DNA of 64,000 nucleotides, taken from contig CAJXSZ010000001.1 in the NCBI GenBank assembly GCA_913060815.1, positions 369,645 to 433,644 of the forward strand, read 5' to 3'. This stretch comes from an uncultured Sulfitobacter sp. Its GTDB lineage: Bacteria; Pseudomonadota; Alphaproteobacteria; Rhodobacterales; Rhodobacteraceae. The position numbers were made by a program, and so were the translations under genes. Below are positions 47,807-56,926 of this stretch, one piece after another. Position 1 is the stretch's first letter; each line of letters starts with the position of its first letter. The notes under the pieces are model-generated. The model was given only the letters and a program-made list of their open reading frames with translations. It searched no databases and had not been told where the DNA came from.

Positions 47807-49003
47807 TCAGACGAGTTGCGATGTTATGAAAAATTGGTTGTAGATCGGATCGCAGGCAGCGCCAAGCGCACGCGCTCCGCCGCCGATGACGCCCTCGGCC
47901 ACGTCCGGCACGAGCAGACCGCGGCTATCTTCGTTCAAGAGTTTTGCGCGCACGGCTTCAACCAACCTCTGGCGAACATCTCCCGGAAGCGCACCATCGA
48001 TAATGACCGCTTCAAAGTCGATGACAGCACAGGCCGACATACATGCTTGTGCGATTGCGTGTGCCGCCCCGTCGATCCAGTCTTTGACTTCATCTTCAAA
48101 ACCCGACCAATCCTGGGGCTGTTTCCAAAGGTCGCGGTAGTCCTTTCCTGCCTTGGCAAGAGCGGTTTCAAGAACATAAACAGATGCTACATCGAGCAGT
48201 TGCTGCGTTCTGCCAGAACGGTCCCCGACACGTAGCGGTCCGAACGCTCCAGCATTGCCTCTGGTGCCTTCATAAACGGACTGGTTCAGGACGATACCGC
48301 CCCCGACAAAAGTCGAGACGAAGAAATAAGCATAATCATTGAATTTTCGCCCCCCGCCATAAAGCTGCTCGGCCCAGCACGCGCTTGTCGCGTCGTTCAG
48401 CATGAAGACTGGCAGATCGGTGAACCTGGCGATTTCACGCTCGAATGACAAATCTTTCCAAGAGAGGAACTCTTCGGGCGTATTGCCGTCCGAGGCACCC
48501 CATTTCCAGATTTCGAAAGGGGCTGCGATGCCAAAGCCGCATAGCCGTTTCGCAGCTTTCTCACCAATTTCTCCAAGAGCATTCGCATAGCTTTCCTCGA
48601 GGAAGCTAAAGACGGTCTGTGGAATCGCGATATCATAGGTCAAATTGCGCTCGAACAGCGTCTTGCCGCAAAAATCCATAACAATCAGGTCACAGCTCCG
48701 GCGGCCCAGTTTGCATCCAACGGAGAGCGCGCCAAAAGGATTAAGCGTGATCGGAACCGAAGGTTTGCCGACTTTTCCGCGCACCGGCTTGCCTTGTTGC
48801 GTCAAACCGTTGCTTTTCAGCTTTCGCAGTATGACCGAAATCGTCTGGGCTGACAGGCCAGTCTGCCGTGCCAGATCACTGCCCGGCATCGCCCCGTTGC
48901 GTTGCAAAAGGGAGAGGATAGCGCGCTCGTTCGGGTTGAGATGCGGTGCATGATTTGGGCGGTTCCCCGCGCCTATGGCGTTAATCTGGTTCATCAACTG
49001 CAC
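47807..49003 (-). CDS. frcR: ROK-family transcriptional repressor (FrcR-like)
   Basis: A 398-residue regulator with an N-terminal MarR-like helix-turn-helix (MPGSDLARQTGLSAQTISVILRKLKSNGLTQQGK, about 38-70) fused to a sugar-kinase-like ROK domain (about 85-398). Features are SVGCKLGRRSCDLIVMD, the ROK-type GGGIVLN, and GTRGNAGAFGPLRVG (about 252). It is divergent from frcB across 154 bp and heads a two-gene operon with the isomerase. GTG 49003 is preferred to ATG 48994 because AAGG sits at better spacing. By analogy with Sinorhizobium frcRBCAK it should control fructose uptake; its inducer is probably a sugar. Confidence 0.85.
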   Translation of the reverse strand: MQLMNQINAIGAGNRPNHAPHLNPNERAILSLLQRNGAMPGSDLARQTGLSAQTISVILRKLKSNGLTQQGKPVRGKVGKPSVPITLNPFGALSVGCKLGRRSCDLIVMDFCGKTLFERNLTYDIAIPQTVFSFLEESYANALGEIGEKAAKRLCGFGIAAPFEIWKWGASDGNTPEEFLSWKDLSFEREIARFTDLPVFMLNDATSACWAEQLYGGGRKFNDYAYFFVSTFVGGGIVLNQSVYEGTRGNAGAFGPLRVGDRSGRTQQLLDVASVYVLETALAKAGKDYRDLWKQPQDWSGFEDEVKDWIDGAAHAIAQACMSACAVIDFEAVIIDGALPGDVRQRLVEAVRAKLLNEDSRGLLVPDVAEGVIGGGARALGAACDPIYNQFFITSQLV

Positions 49004-49011
49004 TCATACCT

Positions 49012-49080
49012 TGTAGCTACATCAGGAAACTTTCCTCTGATCGAATTAATAAGTCAAGTTGATTTACTAATTGACAGGCG
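49012..49080. promoter_or_regulatory. frcR-frcB intergenic regulatory region
   Basis: It contains the perfect palindrome TGTAGCTACA (49012-49021) near the frcR start and an inverted pair GTCAA (49053) / TTGAC (49071) closer to frcB. Either could be the ROK repressor operator. Positions fit an autoregulated divergent promoter. Confidence 0.35.
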
Positions 49081-49157
49081 TCGGTTTTTTGTAAAATTTG
49101 ACATCATGGCAACGCTGCGATTCGTGACGTTGGTAAAATCTTTCTGGGAGGAAAATC

Positions 49158-50177
49158 ATGAAAAAACTTATCGCAGGGACCGCACTTGGTCTGATCGCAA
49201 TGGCTGGCACGGCATCGGCAGATGCACATTCGGTATCGGCTTGCCTGATTACGAAAACCGACACCAACCCCTTCTTTGTCAAAATGCGCGAAGGCGCTCA
49301 GGCCAAGGCAGAAGAGCTTGGGATGGAGCTGAACACATATGCCGGCAAAATTGACGGTGACCACGAGACACAGGTGGCCGCGATTGAAACTTGCATTGCC
49401 AATGGCGCGAAAGGCATCCTTTTGACGCCATCCGACACATCCTCGATCGTACCGGCCGTGCAGCAGGCTCGCGATGCAGGTATCCTTGTGATTGCACTTG
49501 ATACACCGCTTGATCCGATTGATGCCGCCGACATGACCTTTGCAACGGACAACTTCCTTGCAGGTGAGCTAATCGGTCAATGGGCTGCCGCAGCTTTGGG
49601 TGATGAAGCAGCGAACGCAAAAATTGCCATGCTTGACCTTGCCGTCAGCCAGCCAACCGTTGGCGTTCTACGCGATCAGGGGTTCTTGCAAGGCTTCGGC
49701 ATCGATCTTGGCGATGCAAGTAAATGGGGTGACGAGACCGATCCCCGTATTGTGGGCAACGACGTAACAGCCGGTAACGAAGAAGGGGGCCGCAAGGCGA
49801 TGGAAAACCTTCTGGCGCAGGATCAGGGCATCAACGTTGTTTACACGATTAACGAACCTGCCGCAGCGGGTGCATATGAAGCGCTGAAAGACATCGGTCG
49901 TGAGAACGACGTGCTGATCGTGTCCGTCGATGGCGGTTGCCCCGGTGTTCAGAACATCGAGGATGGCGTGATCGGTGCCACATCGCAGCAGTATCCGCTG
50001 TTGATGGCATCCAAAGGCATCGAGGCGATTGCCGCGTTTGCCAAGGACGGCACGAAGCCTCAGGCAACCGAAGGCAAAGATTTCTTTGACACGGGCGTTG
50101 CGCTTGTGACCGACAAAGCAGTCGACGGTGTAGAGAGCATCAGCGTCGCTGAAGGCAAGGAACTGTGCTGGGGCTAA
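49158..50177 (+). CDS. frcB: Fructose-type ABC sugar-binding protein
   Basis: A 339-residue periplasmic receptor of the CUT2 (ribose/xylose/fructose) type. Signal peptide [21 protein letters not shown] (about 1-21). The mature protein starts [32 protein letters not shown] and has [28 protein letters not shown] (about 95) and [18 protein letters not shown] (about 230), which form the sugar pocket of the ribose-binding-like fold. Strong RBS GGGAGG precedes the ATG. It is the first gene of an operon with permease, ATPase and two kinases, the frcBCAK layout. Confidence 0.92.
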   Translation: MKKLIAGTALGLIAMAGTASADAHSVSACLITKTDTNPFFVKMREGAQAKAEELGMELNTYAGKIDGDHETQVAAIETCIANGAKGILLTPSDTSSIVPAVQQARDAGILVIALDTPLDPIDAADMTFATDNFLAGELIGQWAAAALGDEAANAKIAMLDLAVSQPTVGVLRDQGFLQGFGIDLGDASKWGDETDPRIVGNDVTAGNEEGGRKAMENLLAQDQGINVVYTINEPAAAGAYEALKDIGRENDVLIVSVDGGCPGVQNIEDGVIGATSQQYPLLMASKGIEAIAAFAKDGTKPQATEGKDFFDTGVALVTDKAVDGVESISVAEGKELCWG

Positions 50178-50202
50178 CCCCCGGCAATCCTATGCAGAAA
50201 GC

Positions 50203-50230
50203 CTGCCGGGCGGATTTTAGCGCCCGGCAG
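50203..50230 (+). terminator. Intra-operon hairpin between frcB and frcC
   Basis: CTGCCGGGCG (50203-50212) pairs exactly with CGCCCGGCAG (50221-50230), loop GATTTTAG. Lacking a T-tract, it is best read as an mRNA-stabilising or attenuating element that favours the binding protein over membrane subunits. Confidence 0.6.
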
Positions 50231-50281
50231 CAACCTCGAACGCGAGGCCTCACAGCACAGTCAACCTAACGGGAGCGGGCA

Positions 50282-51343
50282 ATGTCCACCGGAGATAACT
50301 ATGAGGCGGCAGCCTCGAATAGCGCCACGGATGTCGCGCGTTTCGATGAAACCTCTTCGGGGTTTGTTGGAAAGATACACCACGCTTTACATGTGACACC
50401 CGCCCTTGTGCCGTTGATCGTTCTTGTGGCCTCAATTATCGTTTTTGGGCTGCTACTGGGGTCTAAATTCTTTTCCCCCTTTGCGCTGACCCTAATCTTG
50501 CAGCAGGTGCAGATCGTCGGCATTGTCGCCGCAGCGCAAAGCCTCGTCATTTTGACCGCCGGCATTGATCTGAGCGTCGGTGCAATTGCCGTCATCTCCT
50601 CCGTGGTCATGGGGCAATTTACCTTCCGCTATGGCTTGCCTCCTGAAATCGCCGTCGCTTGCGGGCTTGCCTTTGGTACTTTGATCGGGACGGTCAATGG
50701 CTGGCTCGTCGCAGTGATGAAGCTGCCTCCCTTCATTGTGACGCTTGGTATGTGGCAGATCGTGCTTGCGGCCAACTTCCTCTATTCCGAGAATGAAACA
50801 ATTCGCAGTCAGGAAATCGCGGTAGAAGCGCCGTTGCTTCAACTGCTGGGCACGAAATTCAATGTGGGCGGTGCGATCTTCACGCTCGGCGTAATTTTCC
50901 TGTTGGTTCTGGTTATCCTGCTCGCCTATGTGCTGAAGCACACCGCTTGGGGCAGGCATGTCTACGCTGTCGGTGACGATCCCGATGCGGCGGAGCTGTC
51001 GGGCGTCGATGTCAAGAAAACGATCATATCGGTTTACGCCATTGCGGGCCTGATTTGCGCCTTTGCGGGGTGGGCCTTGATCGGACGGATCGGTTCGGTC
51101 TCTCCCACCTCCGGTCAGTTGCTCAATATCGAGAGCATTACGGCGGTTGTGATCGGCGGGATATCCCTCTTCGGGGGACGCGGCTCGATCCTCGGAACAT
51201 TCTTCGGTGCCTTGATCGTTGGGGTCTTCACGCTGGGTCTTCGGTTGGCAGGCGCTGACGCACAATGGACATATCTTTTGATCGGCGTGCTGATCATCGC
51301 CGCGGTCGCAGTGGACCAATGGATTAGAAAGGTAGCAGCCTGA
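50282..51343 (+). CDS. frcC: Fructose-type ABC permease (CUT2)
   Basis: A 353-residue inner-membrane subunit with about ten hydrophobic segments. The signature ITAVVIGGISLFGGRGSILGTFFGALIVGVFTLGL (about 285-320) and VILTAGIDLSVGAIAVISSVVMGQ (about 92) are typical of RbsC/FrcC-type permeases. The N-terminal 40 residues are polar and predicted cytosolic. It ends one base into the ATPase start, so the two are coupled. Confidence 0.93.
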   Translation: MSTGDNYEAAASNSATDVARFDETSSGFVGKIHHALHVTPALVPLIVLVASIIVFGLLLGSKFFSPFALTLILQQVQIVGIVAAAQSLVILTAGIDLSVGAIAVISSVVMGQFTFRYGLPPEIAVACGLAFGTLIGTVNGWLVAVMKLPPFIVTLGMWQIVLAANFLYSENETIRSQEIAVEAPLLQLLGTKFNVGGAIFTLGVIFLLVLVILLAYVLKHTAWGRHVYAVGDDPDAAELSGVDVKKTIISVYAIAGLICAFAGWALIGRIGSVSPTSGQLLNIESITAVVIGGISLFGGRGSILGTFFGALIVGVFTLGLRLAGADAQWTYLLIGVLIIAAVAVDQWIRKVAA

Positions 51344-52107
51344 TGGAACCGATGTTGAAAGCCCGTGGACTGGTAAAACGCTACGGCAAGGTTACTGCAC
51401 TCGATCATTGCGACTTCGATCTAATGCCAGGTGAAATCATGGCGATCATCGGCGACAACGGTGCAGGCAAAAGCTCGTTGATCAAGGCGATTTCGGGTGC
51501 GGTCGTTCCCGACGCGGGGACAGTCACTCTAGAAGGCAAAGAAATCCATTTCCGCACACCGATCGATGCGCGCAACGCAGGCATCGAAACTGTGTACCAA
51601 ACACTGGCCATGTCACCCGCACTGTCCATTGCAGACAACATGTTCATGGGGCGAGAATTGCGCAAGCCCGGATTGCGGGGGTCGGTCCTGCGTCAGCTTG
51701 ACCGCAAACGCATGGAAGAAGTCGCCCGCGAAAAGCTGTCCGAGCTTGGCCTGATGACGATCCAAAATATTAATCAGGCCGTAGAAACACTCTCAGGCGG
51801 CCAGCGTCAGGGCGTGGCTGTTGCACGTGCGGCCGCTTTTGGCTCCAAGGTCATTATTCTTGATGAACCGACAGCCGCCCTTGGCGTCAAAGAGAGCCGC
51901 AAGGTGCTTGAACTCATCCTCGAAGTAAAAAGCCGCGGCATTCCAATCATCCTGATCAGTCACAACATGCCGCACGTCTTTGAAGTAGCTGACCGCATCC
52001 ACGTGCACCGCCTCGGCAAGCGGCTTTGCCTGATTGACCCGAAAGATCACTCGATGTCAGACGCTGTAGCCTATATGACAGGTGCCGCGGTGCCAGAGGC
52101 GGCATAG
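51343..52107 (+). CDS. frcA: Fructose-type ABC ATPase
   Basis: A 254-residue single-domain ATPase, unlike RbsA, which has two. Walker A is GDNGAGKSSLIKAISG (about 37), the signature LSGGQRQGVAVARAAAFG (about 147), Walker B VIILDEPTAALGVKES, and the switch ILISHNMPHV. The one-domain form is the known FrcA architecture. It pairs with the FrcC permease (1-bp overlap) and lies 5 bp upstream of the kinase gene. Confidence 0.93.
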   Translation: MEPMLKARGLVKRYGKVTALDHCDFDLMPGEIMAIIGDNGAGKSSLIKAISGAVVPDAGTVTLEGKEIHFRTPIDARNAGIETVYQTLAMSPALSIADNMFMGRELRKPGLRGSVLRQLDRKRMEEVAREKLSELGLMTIQNINQAVETLSGGQRQGVAVARAAAFGSKVIILDEPTAALGVKESRKVLELILEVKSRGIPIILISHNMPHVFEVADRIHVHRLGKRLCLIDPKDHSMSDAVAYMTGAAVPEAA

Positions 52108-52112
52108 AGAAA

Positions 52113-52772
52113 GTGGTCCAACCCAAAGATCTATTCGAGATGATCAAAGCCGCGCCGTTCAGCGGAAGGCGGCGCTTGGTCGCCTTGGTCGGCCCGCCCG
52201 CAAGCGGGAAATCAACGCTGGCACAGGCTCTTGCCAAAATCGACCAGCACACACAGGTCGTCCCGATGGATGGCTTTCATCTGGACAACTCCGTTCTGTC
52301 CGATCGCGGCGTCCTGCACCGCAAAGGTGCGCCTGAAACCTTTGATGTTGCCGGGTTTTTGCACTTGGTAGAGAGGCTCAGAACAGAGGATGACGTCATT
52401 TTTCCCGTGTTCGACCGATCCCGTGACCTATCCATTGCAGGTGTGGGGGTGATATTGCACAGTACCGAGACTGTGATTGTTGAAGGCAATTATTTAATGC
52501 TGGACCGACCCCATTGGCGGGATCTTGCCCGCCTGTGGGATTTTTCCGTCAGGATTGACGTCCCGTTTCAGGTCTTGCGGCAGCGCTTGCTGCAACGGTG
52601 GCTGGATCACGACTACAGTCAGGCGCAAGCAACAGAAAAAGCGCGCAGCAACGATCTACCAAATGCCGAATTAGTGCAAGAAACCAGCCTGCAATGTGAT
52701 GTCGTCATCGCTGGTGATCAGATCACAATCGCATCGTCACCTGCACCAGCGACCGCGAATAACCGCGAATGA
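52113..52772 (+). CDS. frcK: Nucleoside/sugar kinase-like P-loop protein (FrcK)
   Basis: A 219-residue P-loop protein of the uridine-kinase/PanK superfamily. Walker A is LVGPPASGKSTLAQALAK (about 28-45). PMDGFHLDNSVL (about 51) and VIVEGNYLMLDRPHWRDL (about 123) are family motifs, the latter marking a substrate-binding segment. It matches FrcK of the Sinorhizobium frc operon in position and size, whose exact substrate is unclear; a sugar or nucleoside kinase role is expected. The start GTG 52113 has only a weak ribosome site and relies on coupling. Confidence 0.85.
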   Translation: MVQPKDLFEMIKAAPFSGRRRLVALVGPPASGKSTLAQALAKIDQHTQVVPMDGFHLDNSVLSDRGVLHRKGAPETFDVAGFLHLVERLRTEDDVIFPVFDRSRDLSIAGVGVILHSTETVIVEGNYLMLDRPHWRDLARLWDFSVRIDVPFQVLRQRLLQRWLDHDYSQAQATEKARSNDLPNAELVQETSLQCDVVIAGDQITIASSPAPATANNRE

Positions 52773-52776
52773 TCCT

Positions 52777-53706
52777 ATGATTTTATGCTGCGGTGAAGCT
52801 TTGATCGACATGATCCCCGCCCCGACCATGACGGGGTCGCAGGGGTTTGTTCCTCATGCCGGTGGGGCCATATTCAACACAGCGATCGCATTGGGTCGGC
52901 TGGGCATTTCGACCGGAATGCTGACTGGCCTGTCGACAGATATGTTTGGCCAGCAACTTGCCTCGGCGTTGAATGCCAGCTTGGTCGATACTTCCCACAT
53001 TGTGACGTCCAAGCGGCCGACAACATTGGCCTTTGTGCATCTTGTAAAGGGGCAGGCCACCTACACCTTCTTCGACGAGAATTCTGCGGGGCGAATGTTG
53101 AAACCAGAAGACATGCCAAATCTTGATGCAGATGTTTCGGCACTTTATCTTGGCGGAATAAGCTTGGCTTGCGAACCGGGTGCTGATGCTTATGTCGCGC
53201 TTCTTAAGAAAGAAGGCGCCCGCCGTCCGGTAATGATCGATCCTAATATACGGCCAGGATTTATCGATGATGTCGAAGCTTATCGGTCGCGGCTTGAGGC
53301 CGCCATGGCTCTTGCGGACATTATCAAGGTCTCTGATGATGACTTGGACTGGTTGTCTCCAGGACCTTCAACGTTGAAAAGCAAAGCAAGCGCCGTGCTT
53401 GAATTGGGACCTGCCGCGGTGATTGTGACGTGCGGCGCAGAGGGTGCGATCGGATATCTCAGGACAGGAACTGAAGTTCGTGTATCTGCAACCCGCGCGG
53501 AGGTTGTGGACACGGTAGGTGCGGGTGATACCTTCAACGCGGGCGTTCTTGCAGACCTTTACGCGACCGGAAATCTGACCAAAACAGGTATTTCGAACAT
53601 GTCGGCCGAAACGCTGCAGCGCGCGATCAGATTTGGCGCGAAAGTAGCGGGGATAACGGTATCCCGCGCAGGAGCAAATCCACCTTGGCTTAGTGAAGTC
53701 GAGTGA
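52777..53706 (+). CDS. PfkB-family carbohydrate kinase (fructokinase-like)
   Basis: A 309-residue ribokinase-fold sugar kinase. It begins MILCCGEALIDMIPAP, has HAGGAIFNTAIALGRLG (about 25-41, the PfkB signature 1) and DTVGAGDTFNAGVLADLYA (signature 2 with catalytic Asp, about 247-265). The ORF track starts 27 codons earlier; ATG 52777 is 4 bp after the frcK stop and gives the family N-terminus. As the last gene of the frc operon, it most likely makes fructose phosphate from imported fructose (or from mannose after the isomerase). The precise sugar is inferred. Confidence 0.88.
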   Translation: MILCCGEALIDMIPAPTMTGSQGFVPHAGGAIFNTAIALGRLGISTGMLTGLSTDMFGQQLASALNASLVDTSHIVTSKRPTTLAFVHLVKGQATYTFFDENSAGRMLKPEDMPNLDADVSALYLGGISLACEPGADAYVALLKKEGARRPVMIDPNIRPGFIDDVEAYRSRLEAAMALADIIKVSDDDLDWLSPGPSTLKSKASAVLELGPAAVIVTCGAEGAIGYLRTGTEVRVSATRAEVVDTVGAGDTFNAGVLADLYATGNLTKTGISNMSAETLQRAIRFGAKVAGITVSRAGANPPWLSEVE

Positions 53707-54134
53707 GAGTGGCTTTTGACACGCAATGCTCCAGCTGATCTTGACCAAAGCGATCCTTATTGAAGAGCATTTATTTCTGGGAGCAATTCAGCTCCACGGC
53801 CCAGAGGTTGCAGGAATGTTTCAATTTCTCCCATTGGCCAAAGTGCGCCATCGGTTCTAAGGGCCCGATTTTTACTGGGTGAACGGTGAACTTTGCACCC
53901 GCAGCGAATGGGCGGTTTCCGCCCCTTGATCTCGAGCCAGGTCGAAAATCTTGTTGAATGCGGCGCTGCAGAAAGTCGCAGATATGACCGTTCTGTTAAC
54001 GCTGACCTAGACCGCACCCAAGGTCCAGTCTACGTCAGAAATGTTTGACGTTTTGGCCAATATTGTACGAGGCGGGTCATTGATCCGATCCAGATAATCC
54101 CCTGCATCAATTCAAAGGTGCGCGACGTTCTACA
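53707..54134. other. 428-bp interval without a clear gene
   Basis: A minus-strand ORF at 53757-54017 (RSALTERSYLRLSAAPHSTRFSTWL...) has no family I recognise and may be a decayed repeat. Otherwise nothing was seen. Confidence 0.4.
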
Positions 54135-54434
54135 CTATGGGGCGTGCAGGTGAGCTAGAATATCCATGAAGACATTTCTGATTTTCGGACTATCACCTAG
54201 CTTATTCTTGGCTCCATCCGTTCCGCCGTACTTAGCTTTCAAGAAGTCGCCGATCATAGACAGAACTAATTCGTCAACGCCATGAGTTTCACAAGCTGAC
54301 AAAACAGTATCAAGGAACGAACGTATTTCTCCTTCTGGGTCGGAGAGGCCGTTTTGTCTTGCTGTTTCAGCCCGCTCAGATCGTAACTGAAGCACCGTAC
54401 CGTAGACCATCTGGTGCCTATTGACGCCGGGCAA
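54135..54434 (-). pseudogene. Possible C-terminal remnant of a type I restriction R subunit
   Basis: The minus-strand ORF ends LSMIGDFLKAKYGGTDGAKNKLGDSPKIRNVFMDILAHLHAP. Its layout (LLxxKYxxxxDAxxxLGxxxxIRxVFxxF) resembles the EcoEI-type R-subunit C-terminus as I remember it. The upstream part is missing, and no hsdM/hsdS is in view. It is an island-type relic if correct. Identity is moderately uncertain. Confidence 0.35.
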
Positions 54435-54502
54435 TCTGCCACGATACCCTGTGTTTTGCCGGAGATACGGGTTGGACAGGTGCCTGTAACGGGAACAGAA
54501 CC

Positions 54503-54540
54503 TCCGTGTGGGGGCACCACTTCTTCAGCTAATACCTTGG
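54503..54540 (+). repeat. Inverted copy of the tRNA-Thr 3'-end att element
   Basis: TCCGTGTGGGGGCACCACTT continues to 54540 and matches, on the opposite strand, 38 bp that span the tRNA-Thr 3' end and downstream DNA (55797-55834) with two mismatches. It includes the encoded CCA. It is not a full tRNA. Confidence 0.85.
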
Positions 54541-54588
54541 CCTCAATACTACTTTTAATTTGAGCTAGGAGCCGTAGACCATGTCGGC

Positions 54589-55757
54589 TTACATTGCTTC
54601 CTTCATCCCATTGCGAAGAACGTCAATGGGGTATCCGGTGCCGTATCCGTGACCTACTCCGTCTGTTTGCCATCCGCCGATCTGATCTGCTACATCAGCG
54701 GGGCATACGACGGCCCTGAGGCGGTCTCGCATTGAATGACGAAAGCCACGCATCGTGCATCCGTTGGGCACGTATTCTTTCACCCATTTGCTTAATGCAG
54801 CGCTGGCGGCGCTCGCGTTCGTGGTTTTTGTGGCGTTATAGCGTGGAAAGGCGAATGAAGAGCTGGACGACTGTTCTAGAATACGCTCTGCGGCCCATCG
54901 CGCTTGCCCTTCAAGGGGAACAACATGCTCGCTGCCATTCGGTTTTAGACGCCGCCAAGCATGCGGATGGACAAGCGTAACGAGTGGCCCATCTCACTCC
55001 CCAACGATGTCATCTTTAGTCAGACTTGCGGCCTCTGCTAAGCGCATTCCTGTATCTGAGACCATCGCGACCAGCCATCGAAGATCGTCGTTTGCCTCAC
55101 AGCATTTTCTCCGGATGACTGCAATGACATCTTTAGGGACTGCGTTGCGACCAGAGACCCCAGCGGTCCTGTTCTAGTAAACACCAGCAAGTATATTGGT
55201 TGAAGACATGCCTTTCTCACTGGCTGCAAAGTTTATCACAGCCCTCACTGTTCCGAAGAAATCGGGTCAGACTGCTGCCAGCCAGACCACGTGAAATCAG
55301 GGCATCACGGAACGCATTCGGATCAGCTTTGGTGGAGACGTCGAGGTGCTTGTCGCCGCAGGCATCGATCAAGTAGCCACACGCTCTCTCAGCAGCTCGG
55401 CGAAAAGTTACTGGGCGGCCTTTTCCTTTTTGCTGAAGATAGATTTCTACAGCCTCTGTTAAAAGTACAAATGGAGACGGGTAAGCGGGCAGGGTGGTGC
55501 CAACCCCATTCGACGCTGAACATCCCCGCCGCAACATGTGCTTTCCGGCCAGGTCAGCATCTTTCGACCTCAGAGCGATTCAGTAATCATCCAGTTGCTC
55601 AGCGGCCTTTCTACCTCTCGCCTCAGCTACCCTTGGGGACCTCGTACATAAAGGGAAAGCGATCCGAGGTGACGAGTAATGACGAAGCAGCTCTTTCAGG
55701 ATGCGACGACTGAAGTAGAATACGCCGTCTTTGACGAAGGTGAACGTGGGTGAATTG
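54589..55757 (-). pseudogene. Site-specific tyrosine recombinase, ruined by stops and a frameshift
   Basis: Translating the minus strand in segments recovers nearly a whole island-type integrase. The N-terminus reads VKDGVFYFSRRILKELLRHY, with core-binding domain TFRRAAERACGYLIDACGD and PNAFRDALISRGLAGSSLTR. The catalytic domain has DTGMRLAEAASLTKDD (Arg), HPHAWRRLKP, HSMRDRL (H-x-x-R), IGGWQTDGVGHGYG (His/Trp and Tyr) and YPIDVLRNGM. It is broken by a TGA near 55600 at a likely Trp, a one-base insertion near 55256-55262, a TAG near 55195 and a TGA near 55000. It lies beside tRNA-Thr, the normal site of such integrases. Confidence 0.88.
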
Positions 55758-55796
55758 TTCTACGAATCCTAGCTCAACTTAAAAGCTGTAGTGATA

Positions 55797-55834
55797 CCAA
55801 GGTGTTAGCTGAATAAGTGGTGCCCCCACACGGA
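55797..55834 (-). repeat. att-like element at tRNA-Thr 3' end
   Basis: The 38-bp partner of the copy at 54503-54540, in inverted orientation, with two mismatches. It covers the last 17 bases of the tRNA gene (with CCA) and 21 bp downstream, a typical integrase attachment core. Confidence 0.85.
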
Positions 55835-55893
55835 CTCGAACCGCGGACCTATTGATTACAAATCAATTGCTCTACCAGCTGAGCTATAGGGGC
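55818..55893 (-). tRNA. tRNA-Thr (UGU anticodon)
   Basis: 76 bases fold into a full cloverleaf on the minus strand. The acceptor GCCCCTA pairs with TGGGGGC, the D-arm has GCTCAGCTGGTAGAGC, the anticodon stem ATTGA/TCAAT holds loop TTTGTAA (anticodon TGT, reading ACA), and the T-arm has GGTTCGAGT. CCA is encoded. The 3' end is part of the att-like repeat. The next genes read away from it. Confidence 0.97.
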
Positions 55894-56014
55894 ACTGCGG
55901 CGTCGTTTAATCGCATTCAGAAGATCGTGCAAGAGGCTTTTATCTTCGTTTTGCAGGTTTTACAGATTTGGTCCGGACTGATATAGTTTGGCGAAAATAA
56001 ACAGGCGATACATA

Positions 56015-56890
56015 ATGAAAATGATCTTGCATGCTGGCGTGCATTTCACCGAAGAAGACAGGATGTTCAAATGCCTGCTGCGCAACGCCGAGGACTTCGC
56101 GGCGCGTGGAACCACAGTACCCGGGCATGGCAAATATCGCGGTCTGCTGCGCGATACGCTTAATGCAATGGCCAAAGCACCACCGTCCGAAATGGCACGT
56201 GACGTCCTGCTGGATGCGATTTTGGATGAGGGTGAGGCGGAACGCATTATCCTGTCGGACGCAAATTTCTTCCGTACACCCAAGACTGCTTTCGAGCAGG
56301 GGATGTTTTATCCGGCGGCAGCGGTGCGCATGATGCATATGGCGCAGATCTTCGCACAAGATGACGTCGAGATTTTCATGGCGATCCGCAATCCTGCGAC
56401 GCTACTGCCGATCTTGTACAGCAAGTCGGGTGCCGAAAGCCCTGCAGCCTTTTGGGGCGGGCGCGATCCGCGTGATATCGTCTGGTCCGATATGATAAAA
56501 CTGGTGCGTGATTCTGTGCCTGACGTGCCCATCACTGTTTGGTGCAACGAGGATACGCCGCTGATTTGGGCGCATATCATCCGTCAGATGGCAGGTCTGC
56601 CTGATAGCCAGAAAATCATCGGCGGGTTTGATTTACTCAGCTCGATTATGAGCGCCGAAGGTATGAAGCGCTTCCGCGCCTATCTCAAAGACCACCCCGT
56701 GATGACAGAACATCAAAAGCGCCGCGCGATCGCTGCTTTCCTCGATAAATACGCCTTGGATACCGAAGTCGAAGAAGAACTGGATATGCCGGGTTGGACG
56801 GACGAGGTCGTGGACGAGATGACCGAGGTCTATGATGAGGATGTCACCACGATCGCGGCCATCCCGGGCGTTCGTGTATTGATGCCATAG
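56015..56890 (+). CDS. Conserved hypothetical, sulfotransferase-like
   Basis: A 291-residue protein. The N-terminus MKMILHAGVHFTEEDRMFKCLLRNAEDFAARGTTVPG has the layout of a PAPS-dependent sulfotransferase start (beta strand, loop, helix), but the usual H-x-G-T-T loop reads HAGVHFTEED, so the 5'-phosphosulfate loop is not standard. The C-terminal 50 residues are acidic. ATG 56015 has AGGCGA upstream; the ORF track start at 55988 is less likely. It precedes the tryptophan dioxygenase by 36 bp and may be co-transcribed. Function unknown. Confidence 0.6.
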   Translation: MKMILHAGVHFTEEDRMFKCLLRNAEDFAARGTTVPGHGKYRGLLRDTLNAMAKAPPSEMARDVLLDAILDEGEAERIILSDANFFRTPKTAFEQGMFYPAAAVRMMHMAQIFAQDDVEIFMAIRNPATLLPILYSKSGAESPAAFWGGRDPRDIVWSDMIKLVRDSVPDVPITVWCNEDTPLIWAHIIRQMAGLPDSQKIIGGFDLLSSIMSAEGMKRFRAYLKDHPVMTEHQKRRAIAAFLDKYALDTEVEEELDMPGWTDEVVDEMTEVYDEDVTTIAAIPGVRVLMP

Positions 56891-56926
56891 GCCTCGTGAG
56901 GCACCATTGTTGAAGGAGAGGCCCGC

